This document shows positions 53,432 through 61,944 of a stretch of 64,000 nucleotides of DNA, piece after piece; positions within the stretch are counted from its first letter, which is position 1, and every line of letters starts with the position of its first letter. The position numbers were made by a program, and so were the translations under genes. The stretch is from the NCBI GenBank assembly GCA_011050235.1, contig DRGC01000062.1, positions 52,748-116,747 of the forward strand, read 5' to 3'. The DNA comes from Phycisphaerae bacterium. GTDB taxonomy: Bacteria; Planctomycetota; Phycisphaerae; SM23-33. Below the pieces are notes generated by a model. It saw only the letters and a list, made by a program, of their open reading frames with translations. It searched no databases and was not told the DNA's origin.

Positions 53432-53944
53432 CTAGGCGGCCTTGGGGACCAGGCCCATCAGGAACACCATCGCGAAGATACCGACGGTTTCGACAATGCC
53501 CATTGCGATGATGATGAAGGGAAAGCCCTTGCCTTCGCCTTCGCTGATCGCTCGGATGCCGGCGGCGCCGATGAGGCCCTGCATCCAGGCTGACATCATT
53601 TCGGCCATGCCAACGGCCAGACCGATCCCGAGCATCAGGCCGACATTGGCGACGGCCACGTCAGCGTGATCCTTCAAGACGGCTCCAAGCTTGTTCATCA
53701 CAATCATGGCGTAGAGCGTCTGGCTGAGGGGCAGGCCCAGAAGGATGATGTAGGTGAAGCGCAGGGTCTGCCCGGCCTTGGCTTCTTTCGCCCAGGCGCC
53801 GGCAGCGGCGCGACCGGCCAGGCCGATGCCCACCGCGCTACCGAAGGCGGCCAAGGCCAGAGCGAACGCCACGCCAATTTGGCTGACGAACGGCCAGCCC
53901 AAGGTGCCCAGCATGCTGTACATCGGTGTCGTCGTTATGTTCAT
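53432..53944 (-). CDS. atpK: V-type ATPase proteolipid subunit K, Na+-type ligand pattern
   Basis: 170 residues in four membrane helices (two hairpins), the doubled c-subunit of V-ATPases. In Enterococcus NtpK sodium is held by Leu61, Thr64, Gln65, Gln110 and Glu139. The equivalents here are Leu71, Ser74, Gln75 (LPLSQTLY), Gln122 (AWMQGL) and Glu152 (GIVETVG). Only the second hairpin carries the carboxylate. Its start overlaps the atpI stop (ATGA). The Na+ inference rests on my alignment by eye. Confidence 0.93.
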   Translation of the reverse strand: MNITTTPMYSMLGTLGWPFVSQIGVAFALALAAFGSAVGIGLAGRAAAGAWAKEAKAGQTLRFTYIILLGLPLSQTLYAMIVMNKLGAVLKDHADVAVANVGLMLGIGLAVGMAEMMSAWMQGLIGAAGIRAISEGEGKGFPFIIIAMGIVETVGIFAMVFLMGLVPKAA

Positions 53945-55716
53945 TGCTCAAGTCTCCTGCTCTGCTGAAAAGGTTGGTAGGCATATCCGGTCCATTGCAT
54001 GCCCAGATTGCTCGAGAACTCCAGCATGTTCAGTCGCACGCCGTGCGCGAACAATGCAATGAGGCACAGTGCGAGGTTCAGTCCGTGTCCGAGGATCATC
54101 ACCACGATCGTCAGGGGCCAGAACCCTATCTCCATGGCCATGTCGTTGAAGCTGCTTGCCAATACGCCGCTGGCCAATCCCACCGCCATCAGACGAACAT
54201 AGCTCGTGACGTCGGAGAACGCCGAGATTCCCGCCAAGGGGAAGTCCGCGAGGCCGAGCCCCAATGCTTTCAGGAGATTTCGATTCGGGTGGGCAAAGGA
54301 AACGGCCAGCGCCGCTCCAGCGATCAGAAGGTACCTGAAGGGCTGGTCCCACCCCAGTAGTGACGGTATTCCGACGACAAGCTGGAGCACGACGCCGAAC
54401 ATACCCCAGATGAAGATGGCCCAGCCGACCTTGCTGAGGAAGCGAATGTTCGGAAAGTACCGGACGGCTTGCCATAGCTGGGCTAACGATAGATGAATCG
54501 CTCCCATGACGAAGCTGATTTTCATGACGAGCGCGCGAGACTCGTCGGTCAAGTTCACCGGTATGAGAGGCGACTTGATCAATAGGAAGCCAAAGAAGCT
54601 GCCACTCAGGATGCCCCAGATCAGCGTCGTTGCGCCGACGACGATTAGCAGTTGCACGAACTCTCGCCCGAGCTTGGGAGCGATCTTCTTGTACCCCAGC
54701 AGAAGCGTCACCAGGATCAGCGCGCCATATCCGCCGTCCCCAATGAGCATGGCCGCAAAGATCGGCAGGGCAAGCATGAACGGTACGCCGACGTCAAATT
54801 CCTTGTAGCCGGCAAAGGTCCCCATGATGTCGAACAGGCCCTTGATAGGCATGGCCCAGCGCGGGTACTTGATGAGCGTCGGCGGCGCGTCGTCTTCGGT
54901 TGGCTCGAATGCTTCGACAGCGGCGTCGAGTTCCTTGGCGGCCAGGTCGACGGCGAGGGTGTCGGCGTGGTCGGCGGGGGCCCAGCCTTGCAGGGCGGTC
55001 AGGGCGTCGCCGACGAGGGCGCCTTTGGAGGCGACGGAGAACTCGGCGGCGGCCCGAAGCTCGTTGCGACGGGTCTGAATGGCCGGTAGGAGGTGGGCCA
55101 GTTCGGCCAGGCGGTCGTTGCCGGCCTTGAGGGATGCGTCGATGTCGGCGGCCTCGGCGACAACGGTGGGGCGGTCGCGCGGCGGCAGATCGTGCAACGT
55201 CGCCGATTCGGGCAACGTGATATTGCCGCTACGGCTGGCGAGGGCCACAAGCTGCTTGCCCCCGGAAGGAGCGCCGATGCGATGGATCAATTCGGCGGAG
55301 ACCTCATCCAGTTCCTTGGTCCGCACGGCGGCGAATGTCAGCGACACGCCGGCGGCCTGGAGGGCGTCGAATTGATCCAGACGCATATCTCCCCAGACGG
55401 CCAGTTGATTGATCTGGCGGTGCAAGATGTTCAGCCGAGCGCGAGCTTCGGCGCCGGCGTGGCGGAGGTGCAGCACTTCGGCGACGGCATCGGTCGCTTC
55501 CAGCGACGGTGCGTCGCCGGCAGGTTCGTGTTGCGAAAGGATCTGAATCGCCCGATCCGTCTCGTCGAGGGCGCTGAGCATCCGCTCGTCGGCCACAGCC
55601 CCGTCGGGGTCGGCGGGCAGAAGGTGCAACACGCCCAATTCACCCAGGGCCGTGAGCAATCGGTCATGATCGGCCTGTCGTCCGACGACAAAGACCTTTT
55701 TCATCGGAACGATCAC
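53941..55716 (-). CDS. atpI: V-type ATPase subunit I (a-subunit), GTG start
   Basis: 591 residues. The first ~290 form the cytoplasmic stalk-binding domain with coiled coils; the rest has seven or eight membrane helices (for example GDGGYGALILVTLLLGYKKI, and SYVRLMAVGLASGVLASSF with the conserved essential Arg in TSYVRL). It forms the ion half-channels. GTG 55716 is used: AGGAGG stands 7 bases upstream, and it overlaps the atpD stop (GTGA). ATG 55704 is an alternative. Confidence 0.93.
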   Translation of the reverse strand: MIVPMKKVFVVGRQADHDRLLTALGELGVLHLLPADPDGAVADERMLSALDETDRAIQILSQHEPAGDAPSLEATDAVAEVLHLRHAGAEARARLNILHRQINQLAVWGDMRLDQFDALQAAGVSLTFAAVRTKELDEVSAELIHRIGAPSGGKQLVALASRSGNITLPESATLHDLPPRDRPTVVAEAADIDASLKAGNDRLAELAHLLPAIQTRRNELRAAAEFSVASKGALVGDALTALQGWAPADHADTLAVDLAAKELDAAVEAFEPTEDDAPPTLIKYPRWAMPIKGLFDIMGTFAGYKEFDVGVPFMLALPIFAAMLIGDGGYGALILVTLLLGYKKIAPKLGREFVQLLIVVGATTLIWGILSGSFFGFLLIKSPLIPVNLTDESRALVMKISFVMGAIHLSLAQLWQAVRYFPNIRFLSKVGWAIFIWGMFGVVLQLVVGIPSLLGWDQPFRYLLIAGAALAVSFAHPNRNLLKALGLGLADFPLAGISAFSDVTSYVRLMAVGLASGVLASSFNDMAMEIGFWPLTIVVMILGHGLNLALCLIALFAHGVRLNMLEFSSNLGMQWTGYAYQPFQQSRRLEQ

Positions 55717-56381
55717 GCGTCGGCCTCCTTGTCGTCGGCGTCGGCTGCGGCCATGGCGTGTGTCGGCTGTTCGCTCTCGTGTGTTTTGGCGGTGAGCTTG
55801 CCCTTGGCGATCTTGGCGCGGCCGACGGCGGCCGTCATCGCGTCGCCAAGGTGGATGCGGATCACACGGATGGCTTCGGTGGCTTCGGGGATCTTGATCT
55901 TTTCAAACAGGTTCACGCGCTGAATGATCTTCGTCAGCTCGCGCTGCAGGAGGTCCTGCTGGCGGCGGAGGACGTCGACTTCGACGCGCAGGGTCGTGAT
56001 CGACCGCAGATCGATCAGGGCCCGATCCACCCACGTGGGGGTAGCGAAGAGGCTGTAGACGGCTTCGGGAAACGTGACGCCTTCGAAGACGGGGATCATC
56101 ACGCCGGCGATGTTATTGGACGACGTCTGGATGTCGTCGGGCTCGGCCAATTCCTGAACATCCACGCCGGCTAGGTCGTTCAGGACGCTACGGTATGGAT
56201 GGAACTTGGCCCGGGCGTCGTTGAGGTGCTGCTCGACAGCCCGACAGGCGTTGTGGACCTGGCGAATCGTCATCTGCAACTGCTGCTGCTTGAGCTTGAG
56301 CATCGGCAGATATCGCTCGAATCGCTGCAGCGCATCGCGCTGACGACGAAGCTCCGGTCGGGTTAGGCGAATCTTACTCAT
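55713..56381 (-). CDS. atpD: V-type ATPase subunit D (central stalk)
   Basis: 222 residues from ATG 56381: SKIRLTRPELRRQRDALQRF, a long N-terminal helix (PMLKLKQQQLQMTIRQV), a short globular middle and a C-terminal helix (LRRQQDLLQRELTKIIQRVN), the two-helix rotor coiled coil of subunit D. The last 20 residues are acidic. An upstream frame extension would read the repeat array and is not real. No Shine-Dalgarno lies in the 20 bases before the ATG; they are the end of the inserted cassette. Confidence 0.92.
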   Translation of the reverse strand: MSKIRLTRPELRRQRDALQRFERYLPMLKLKQQQLQMTIRQVHNACRAVEQHLNDARAKFHPYRSVLNDLAGVDVQELAEPDDIQTSSNNIAGVMIPVFEGVTFPEAVYSLFATPTWVDRALIDLRSITTLRVEVDVLRRQQDLLQRELTKIIQRVNLFEKIKIPEATEAIRVIRIHLGDAMTAAVGRAKIAKGKLTAKTHESEQPTHAMAAADADDKEADA

Positions 56382-56385
56382 TGTT

Positions 56386-56793
56386 CTATTTCGGATTGCA
56401 GATTTCGGATTGCGGATTGTTCTTCGACGGGCTCTTGGCGCGCGACTTGCGCCGCGCCGTATTGATGGATGAGACAACGATCGAAAGGAGTTCGTCGGTC
56501 TCTTTCACCAACGGTTTGAGTTGTCCATCGGGGACAAGCCCTTCTTCTACAATCAACTCCATCCAGTAAACGCATTCGTCGAGTTCTTCTTCAACTATTC
56601 CGAGTTTGGCGACGAAATCCGCCGTGGACTTCGCGCGGCACGCGGATCGGTAGTTCGCACCAACGCTTGTGCCTGATCGCAGAAGCTGACGCCCGATTAC
56701 GTCAGCTGTCCGTCGTTTCGGCAGCGACTCGGTCAGACGAATGGTCCGCAGTGCAAACGTCTTCGTTCGTCGCCTCAACTCGTCAGGTGTCAT
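56386..56793 (-). CDS. Four-helix-bundle protein (23S rRNA intervening-sequence type), cassette 1
   Basis: 135 residues. FALRTIRLTESLPK, VIGRQLLRSGTSVGANYRSA, STADFVAKLGIVEEELDECV and YWMELI are the family landmarks of the S23/IVP four-helix bundle, known from ORFs inside bacterial 23S rRNA intervening sequences and related to the DGR accessory Avd. The last residues (NPQSEICNPK) are encoded by the flanking heptamer array. No Shine-Dalgarno. It is inserted between atpB and atpD. Confidence 0.9.
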   Translation of the reverse strand: MTPDELRRRTKTFALRTIRLTESLPKRRTADVIGRQLLRSGTSVGANYRSACRAKSTADFVAKLGIVEEELDECVYWMELIVEEGLVPDGQLKPLVKETDELLSIVVSSINTARRKSRAKSPSKNNPQSEICNPK

Positions 56794-56842
56794 GGTCGTT
56801 GCGTTTCACAATCCACAATCTGCAATCCGAAATCCGCAATCT
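56389..56842 (-). mobile_element. Cassette 1: four-helix-bundle gene between inverted GATTNNN heptamer arrays
   Basis: In mRNA sense the atpB stop TAG is followed directly by ATTGCG GATTTCG GATTGCA GATTGTG GATTGTG (56842-56808). The gene follows, then the reverse-complement array (56420-56389) ends 7 bases before the atpD ATG. At least 17 bp (ATTTCGGATTGCAGATT) pair perfectly, with further mismatched pairing. No transposase or target duplication is seen. Confidence 0.7.
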
Positions 56843-58163
56843 AGGACGCCGCAGGCGTCGCTGCTGGCGTCGCTGTCGGCCAATGGGCGTCGAGGATGTT
56901 GCGGCGAATGCCTACTTCTTCGGGCTCGAAGCATTCGGCCATGATCTGCCAGCAGCGGTCCAGGGCCTCGAACAGGGGGATGTTCACGCCGAGGTCCATG
57001 ATGCGATCCTCGAACAGATCGCCGTAGGTCAGCAGGCGCTGGTCCCAGGCCGAGACCTCAAAGCCCATGTCGCGTTTCTCGCGGGCCTCGCGGCAGAGGG
57101 CGTACAACTGAATGCAGGCGTTCATCACCGCTCGGTGGTCGTCGCGCGTGTCGTCGTTAACCTGCTGCTTGAGACGCGACAGCGAACGGAACGCGTCGAT
57201 TCGGCCCTCACGCAGATAGAACTGGCCTTCGGTGATGTAGCCGGTGTTGTCGGGGACGGGGTGCGTGTCGTCGTCGCCGGGCATAGTGACGCAGGCCAGG
57301 ATCGTCATCGAGCCGGCGCCGTCGAAGTCGACGGCCTTTTCGTAGCGCCGGGCCATTTGGGTGTACAGGTCGCCTGGGTAGCCGCGGTTGGAGGGAATCT
57401 GCTCCATGATGATGGCGATTTCCTTCAGCGAGTCGGCGAAGGCCGTCATGTCCGTCAGCAAAACCAGCACGCGTTTGTTCTGCAGGGCGAACTGTTCCCC
57501 GACGGCCAGGCACAGGTCGGGCACCATGAGGCATTCGACGACGGGGTCGGCTGCGGTGTGGATGAACATGATGGTCCGCCCGAGCACGCCGCCGTCTTCG
57601 AAGGTCTGGCGGAATATCAGATAGTCGTCGTAGCGGAGCCCCATCCCACCGAGGATGATGACATCGGCATCGGCCTGGAGACCGACGCGGGCGAGCAGTT
57701 CGTTGTAGGGCTGGCCCGGGATCGAGAAGATCGGAAGCTTCTGGCTTTCGACGAGCGAGTTGAAGATGTCGATCATCGGGATGCCGGTGTGGACCATTTT
57801 GTCCGGCATACGGCGTGTCACCGGGTTGACGGCCGGCGAGCCGATGTCGACGAAGTTCTCTTCGATGGCGGGGCGATCGTCGCGGGGCCGGCCCGAGCCG
57901 TCAAAGATGCGGCCCAGGAGCTTGTCGCTGAAGGGCACCTGCATGGGGCGGCCCAGGAAGTGGATCCGGTCTTCAGTGGAGACACCTTGCGTCCCGGCGA
58001 ACACCTGCAGGCTAACCTGGTCGCCCTCGAGGTGAATCACCTGGGCCAGCGACGTGCCCCGGTCGGTGGTGATGACCGCCAGCTCGTCATAGCCGATGCC
58101 TGTGGCGGTAACCGTGACGACGTTGCCGGCGATACGTGTAATTTGGTCGTAATACTTTCTCAT
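56841..58163 (-). CDS. atpB: V-type ATPase subunit B
   Basis: 440 residues. The ATPase-like core without a functional P-loop: [72 protein letters not shown] and [17 protein letters not shown]. Forms the non-catalytic half of the A3B3 head. Its TAG is shared with the start of cassette 1. It is separated from atpA by cassette 2. Confidence 0.96.
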   Translation of the reverse strand: MRKYYDQITRIAGNVVTVTATGIGYDELAVITTDRGTSLAQVIHLEGDQVSLQVFAGTQGVSTEDRIHFLGRPMQVPFSDKLLGRIFDGSGRPRDDRPAIEENFVDIGSPAVNPVTRRMPDKMVHTGIPMIDIFNSLVESQKLPIFSIPGQPYNELLARVGLQADADVIILGGMGLRYDDYLIFRQTFEDGGVLGRTIMFIHTAADPVVECLMVPDLCLAVGEQFALQNKRVLVLLTDMTAFADSLKEIAIIMEQIPSNRGYPGDLYTQMARRYEKAVDFDGAGSMTILACVTMPGDDDTHPVPDNTGYITEGQFYLREGRIDAFRSLSRLKQQVNDDTRDDHRAVMNACIQLYALCREAREKRDMGFEVSAWDQRLLTYGDLFEDRIMDLGVNIPLFEALDRCWQIMAECFEPEEVGIRRNILDAHWPTATPAATPAAS

Positions 58164-58189
58164 CGTTCGCTATCGCTCTCGATTTCAAA

Positions 58190-58688
58190 TGCTGAATGTT
58201 GAATGCTTAATGCTGAACGGAGAGGCCAACCAAGACCTCCTCTGTCTATTTCGGGCTGTCCGTCTCGGACGATTCCCGCCCGGCGGTGTGGAAGCTCTTG
58301 GCGAAGATCAGATTCAGTTCATTCGCTTCCTGCCAGATGTCTCTGGCCTTGTCAGCCATCGTCGGCTCGGCTGTGGAAATCATCCGCAGCCAGTGCTTCA
58401 CCTCGGAAGCTTCCTTCCGACAGATGCCCATCTTGTTACGGAAATCTTTTCTCGAAACAGCATCGTTCGCTTCGCACATATTGGCCCCGACACTGGTGCC
58501 CGCCCGGACGATCTGGCGAATCAGCGAGGCCGTCACAGGGCTGCTCGGTATCGTCTTGGCAAAACGAATAACACTTTCGCCGAACTGCGCTGTCCGTTCC
58601 ACCAGGTCATAAGGCCGTTGCGATCCTGTCTGTTTCGTGTCACTGGTCATTCAGCATTCAACATTCAACATTCAGCATTCATCATTTA
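58190..58688 (-). mobile_element. Cassette 2: four-helix-bundle gene between inverted TGAATGN heptamer arrays
   Basis: In mRNA sense the atpA TGA is followed at once by TGAATGC TGAATGT TGAATGT TGAATGC TGAATGA (58688-58648). The last unit supplies the ATG of the gene. The reverse-complement array is at 58219-58190. The arms agree over an 18-base run (AATGCTGAATGTTGAATG) and about 30 of 33 bases overall. The heptamer sequence differs from cassette 1, yet the layout is identical. Confidence 0.7.
58246..58650 (-). CDS. Four-helix-bundle protein (23S rRNA intervening-sequence type), cassette 2
   Basis: 134 residues. YDLVERTAQFGESVIRFAK, LIRQIVRAGTSVGANMCEAN, DFRNKMGICRKEASEVKHWL and an EANELNLIFAKSF ending are the same four-helix family as cassette 1. 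The two proteins are clearly different sequences, so this is not a recent duplication. Both genes end with codons for Pro-Lys and TAG (CCGAAATAG). The ATG lies in the last heptamer, without a Shine-Dalgarno. It lies between atpA and atpB. Confidence 0.9.
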   Translation of the reverse strand: MTSDTKQTGSQRPYDLVERTAQFGESVIRFAKTIPSSPVTASLIRQIVRAGTSVGANMCEANDAVSRKDFRNKMGICRKEASEVKHWLRMISTAEPTMADKARDIWQEANELNLIFAKSFHTAGRESSETDSPK

Positions 58689-60433
58689 GCCGCGGTTGTT
58701 TCCGCGGCTACGCTCTCGCCTTTGTCGGCGATGAATGCGTCAATGTCCGCCAGGATCCTCTTGTAGTCGTCGCTGTCGGTGGCGGCGTAGTTCCAGTTGA
58801 AAAACAGGTCATTGGCATGCACCAGCGTCCGGCGGGCCTGTTCCTTGTCCGCGAAGGCAAAGTCCATCCGAAGCACCTCGATGATCTTGTCGAAGACGAA
58901 CCGCTGCCGGTCGGCCGGCGTGGCGGCGTCGACGTCGTCGAAGGCGTTTTGCTGAAGGTAGCAGTCGTCGAAGAAGTTGGCCTTGAGCGAGATTGTGATG
59001 TCCTCGATGCTCGTGCCTTCTTCACCGACGACCGTCATCATCTGCTGCACCTCGTGGCCGCGGGTCAGCAGGGCCCGAACTTCGGCGACCTTGTCGGCGT
59101 CGATGAACCCCGTGTACTTGCTCCAGGAATCGAGCGGGTCGATTGCGGGGTAGCGCCGCGCGTCGGATCGCACCCGCGAGAGGCCGTGGAACGCGCCGAC
59201 GACCTTGAGCGTGCCCTGGGTGACGGGCTCTTCGAAACTGCCGCCCGCCGGGCTGACGGTGCCGCCAATAGTCAGCGTGCCGATCCGCCCGTCGTTGAGT
59301 TCGACGGCGCCGGCCCGCTCGTAGAAACCGGCGATGCGGCTTTCGAGATAAGCGGGGAACGCCTCTTCGCCGGGGATTTCTTCCAGGCGGCCCGACAGCT
59401 CGCGCATCGCCTGGGCCCAGCGGGATGTCGAATCGGCCAACAGCAGCACGTTAAGGCCCATCTGGCGGTAATACTCAGCCAACGTGGCGGCGGTGTAGAC
59501 CGACGCCTCGCGAGCGGCGACGGGCATGGCGGAGGTGTTGCAGATGATGATCGTCCGCTCCATGAGGCTCTTGCCCGTTCGCGGGTCGATCAGCTCGGGG
59601 AACTCCCGCAGCGTTTCGACCACCTCACCCGCCCGCTCGCCGCAGGCGGCGACGATGACGATATCGACCTCGGCGTGTCGCGACGTGATCTGCTGCAGCA
59701 CGGTCTTGCCCGCACCGAAGGGGCCCGGGATGCAGTAGGTCCCGCCGCGGACGATCGGGAACATCGTGTCGATGATACGGACGCCCGTGACGAGCGGCTC
59801 GGTCGGCATGAGCCGGCGGCGGCAGATGCGCAGGGCGCGTTTGACGGGCCATTTCTGCTGCATCGTGACGGAGCGGCGCTGCCCGTCGGGCCCGGTCACA
59901 GCGGCGATTTCCTTTTCGATGGTGTAGTCACCCGCCCCGGCGATCTCCGCGACCGTCCACGTGCCATCCAGGTCGAACGGGGCCATGATCTCGTGCGTGA
60001 AAATGCCTTCGGGCACGGTCCCCAGCTTGCTGGCGGCCCCGACGGCGTCGCCAACGGCGGCGGTGGGCGTGAAGGCCCAGGTCTTTTCGGTGTCCAGCCC
60101 GTGGATGTAGCGGCCGGGCTCGAGGAAGTAACCGACCTCCTCGGCCAGTTGGGGCAGCGGATTCTGCAGGCCGTCGTAGATCTGGCCCAGGAGGCCCGGG
60201 CCCAGAACGACCGACAGCATCTCGTCCTGGAAGTCCACCTCATCACCGACGTGCAGGCCTCGCGTTTCCTCGAACACCTGTAGGTCCGCCAGGCTACCCC
60301 GAATGCGGATGGTCTCGCTCAGCAGTCGGGCGCCGTCTCGACGGCAGCAATAGGCGATCGAGTTCTGGACCACCCGCCCGGGCGTTTCGGCGATGACCAT
60401 GTTTCCGTAGACGGCAACGATTCGTCCGTTCAC
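58682..60433 (-). CDS. atpA: V-type ATPase catalytic subunit A, GTG start
   Basis: 583 residues. The P-loop GPFGAGKTVLQQITS, the long non-homologous insert, VVAACGERAGEVVETLREFP, LADSTSRWAQAMRELSGRLE and EIPGEEAFPAYLESR mark the catalytic A subunit. GTG 60433 is preferred: GAGGAG lies 6 bases upstream, while the TTG at 60439 touches it. Its TGA opens cassette 2. It hydrolyses or makes ATP with AtpB. Confidence 0.96.
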   Translation of the reverse strand: MNGRIVAVYGNMVIAETPGRVVQNSIAYCCRRDGARLLSETIRIRGSLADLQVFEETRGLHVGDEVDFQDEMLSVVLGPGLLGQIYDGLQNPLPQLAEEVGYFLEPGRYIHGLDTEKTWAFTPTAAVGDAVGAASKLGTVPEGIFTHEIMAPFDLDGTWTVAEIAGAGDYTIEKEIAAVTGPDGQRRSVTMQQKWPVKRALRICRRRLMPTEPLVTGVRIIDTMFPIVRGGTYCIPGPFGAGKTVLQQITSRHAEVDIVIVAACGERAGEVVETLREFPELIDPRTGKSLMERTIIICNTSAMPVAAREASVYTAATLAEYYRQMGLNVLLLADSTSRWAQAMRELSGRLEEIPGEEAFPAYLESRIAGFYERAGAVELNDGRIGTLTIGGTVSPAGGSFEEPVTQGTLKVVGAFHGLSRVRSDARRYPAIDPLDSWSKYTGFIDADKVAEVRALLTRGHEVQQMMTVVGEEGTSIEDITISLKANFFDDCYLQQNAFDDVDAATPADRQRFVFDKIIEVLRMDFAFADKEQARRTLVHANDLFFNWNYAATDSDDYKRILADIDAFIADKGESVAAETTAAK

Positions 60434-60448
60434 GTGCAACTCCTCGAC

Positions 60449-61165
60449 TTATTGGGACGCCGCGGGCGCGGGGGCGTCGGCGTCGTCGGTCTCAGTCAGG
60501 CGATACCAGCGGCTCAAGAGCATAATCCTGATGGCGTAGGCCGCCAACTCGTCATCGGCGAAGGTGAACCACCGGTCGTTCTCATCCAGCCATCGCCAAC
60601 GTGCATCGTCCAGCACTCGCAGGCCCGCCAAGGGCGTGCGGGCCGTCGACCATTCGTTCACGATCGACGTCAGGTCGGCATCGTCGTCGGCCAGGTCGTC
60701 GGCGACGACGTAGTCTTCCCCGTCCAGACCCAGCGCCTGGGCCCGTGCGCGGGCCAGCGCGTTTCGCATCGCTACCTCGCACCCGACCCATTGGGCCAGC
60801 AGCCGACAGCCGCAACGGCTGGCGACATCGGCGACGTGTCGATAATAGGCCTCCCAGACGGCGTCGCAGGCCACGCGTCGCGGAGGAGCGGCCGAGTCGG
60901 CGACGATCAGGCAGGCGGGCAGGGGCGCTTCATCACGCAACTGCTCGACGGTCAGCACCGTCGGGGTCGGCTCGGTCAGCTCGCCGGCGGCCACGGCGTC
61001 GCGCTGCAGCAGGTCGTCACTGAGGAAGATCGCCTCGGCCAGCGCGGCCGGCGTGGCGGAATCCGCCACATGCGCCAGCAGTTGGGGCAGGTCGATGGGC
61101 GGCTGATCGCCCAGGCGTCCCAGCGAGGGCAAGGCCGTCAGAAGGTAGAAATTATCCGACGTCAT
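60449..61165 (-). CDS. DUF2764 family protein of the V-ATPase operon (probable subunit C/d analogue)
   Basis: 238 residues from ATG 61165. The start TSDNFYLLTALPSLG is typical of DUF2764 proteins, which occupy this place in chlamydial and spirochaetal V-ATPase operons. The protein is helical, with a conserved-looking WRWLDENDRWFTFADDELAAYAI segment. The likely role, as the funnel linking rotor and proteolipid ring, comes from operon position and is not proven. ATG 61186 is an alternative with no Shine-Dalgarno. Confidence 0.8.
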   Translation of the reverse strand: MTSDNFYLLTALPSLGRLGDQPPIDLPQLLAHVADSATPAALAEAIFLSDDLLQRDAVAAGELTEPTPTVLTVEQLRDEAPLPACLIVADSAAPPRRVACDAVWEAYYRHVADVASRCGCRLLAQWVGCEVAMRNALARARAQALGLDGEDYVVADDLADDDADLTSIVNEWSTARTPLAGLRVLDDARWRWLDENDRWFTFADDELAAYAIRIMLLSRWYRLTETDDADAPAPAASQ

Positions 61166-61175
61166 CGCGATCTGC

Positions 61176-61805
61176 CTAATCTTCATCCGGCTTTGCCGTC
61201 AGGAGCTCTCGCAGTTTGGGCCCGACGAGGTCGGTGAGTGTGCTGGTGACCGATTCGGGGGTCACCTCGACGGTGGCTCCGCTGACGGTGAACTCAAAGC
61301 CCGCCCCGGCCAGTGCGCCCTGCAGGTTGATCGACCCGCGGATGCCGTCGATCGTCGCCTGCCCGATCTCTCGCATCGCCCAGTCCGTCAACTCAGTCCG
61401 CATCGATTCCGGCACGTTGATGTTCATGACCTCCTTGTTGTCGCGAAGGTCCTGAAGGTAGAGCATGATGATCTCGTGCAGGAGCTTGCCCACGAACTGC
61501 GCGTCCTTCATGGGCTCGCGGATGGCCTGGGCGACGATGGCCTGCAGGCCCTGGGCGAGGGCGTCCTGCAGCTTCAGGACCGCATCGCGGGCGGCAAGCG
61601 ATAGTTCCGTCTTGCCGCGGGCCAGGAGGTCGTCGGCTTGCGTCTTCGCGTGGGCCAAGATCTTGTCCGCATCGGCCTTGGCGGCGGCAAGGATCTTGTC
61701 GGCTTCGGCGCTGGCGTCGGCCCGAAGCTTCTCAGCTTCCTGGCGGCCGGCGTCCACGCCATCGGCTTGTAGCTTGGCAACGAACGATTCGATAGTATCG
61801 ACCAT
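61176..61805 (-). CDS. atpE: V-type ATPase subunit E (peripheral stalk)
   Basis: 209 residues. The first ~95 form a charged heptad coiled coil (AEKLRADASAEADKILAAAK), the rest a small alpha/beta head (YLQDLRDNKEVMNINVPESM, then VTPESVTSTLTDLVGPKLRE). GGAG stands 8 bases before the ATG. It is the first gene of E-(DUF2764)-A-B-D-I-K, the order I know from Chlamydia. No subunit F, G or H gene is present. Confidence 0.88.
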   Translation of the reverse strand: MVDTIESFVAKLQADGVDAGRQEAEKLRADASAEADKILAAAKADADKILAHAKTQADDLLARGKTELSLAARDAVLKLQDALAQGLQAIVAQAIREPMKDAQFVGKLLHEIIMLYLQDLRDNKEVMNINVPESMRTELTDWAMREIGQATIDGIRGSINLQGALAGAGFEFTVSGATVEVTPESVTSTLTDLVGPKLRELLTAKPDED

Positions 61806-61944
61806 AGTTCTACTCCGGAAAGAAAGTCACCCATTTTGGCGACCTCTTCGGTCAATGTGAAGCCAAAAATACCTTTGTGGCCCAATTTGGATATTGGCCA
61901 ACCGCCTCCCGGCCCTGAGGCGACACCCGCGCCGCCAGCCAAGG

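Noticed and set aside
56667..60283. Long + strand frames opposite atpB and atpA
   Set aside because: The - strand carries complete V-ATPase subunits; the + frames show only Asp/Val/His-rich antisense composition.
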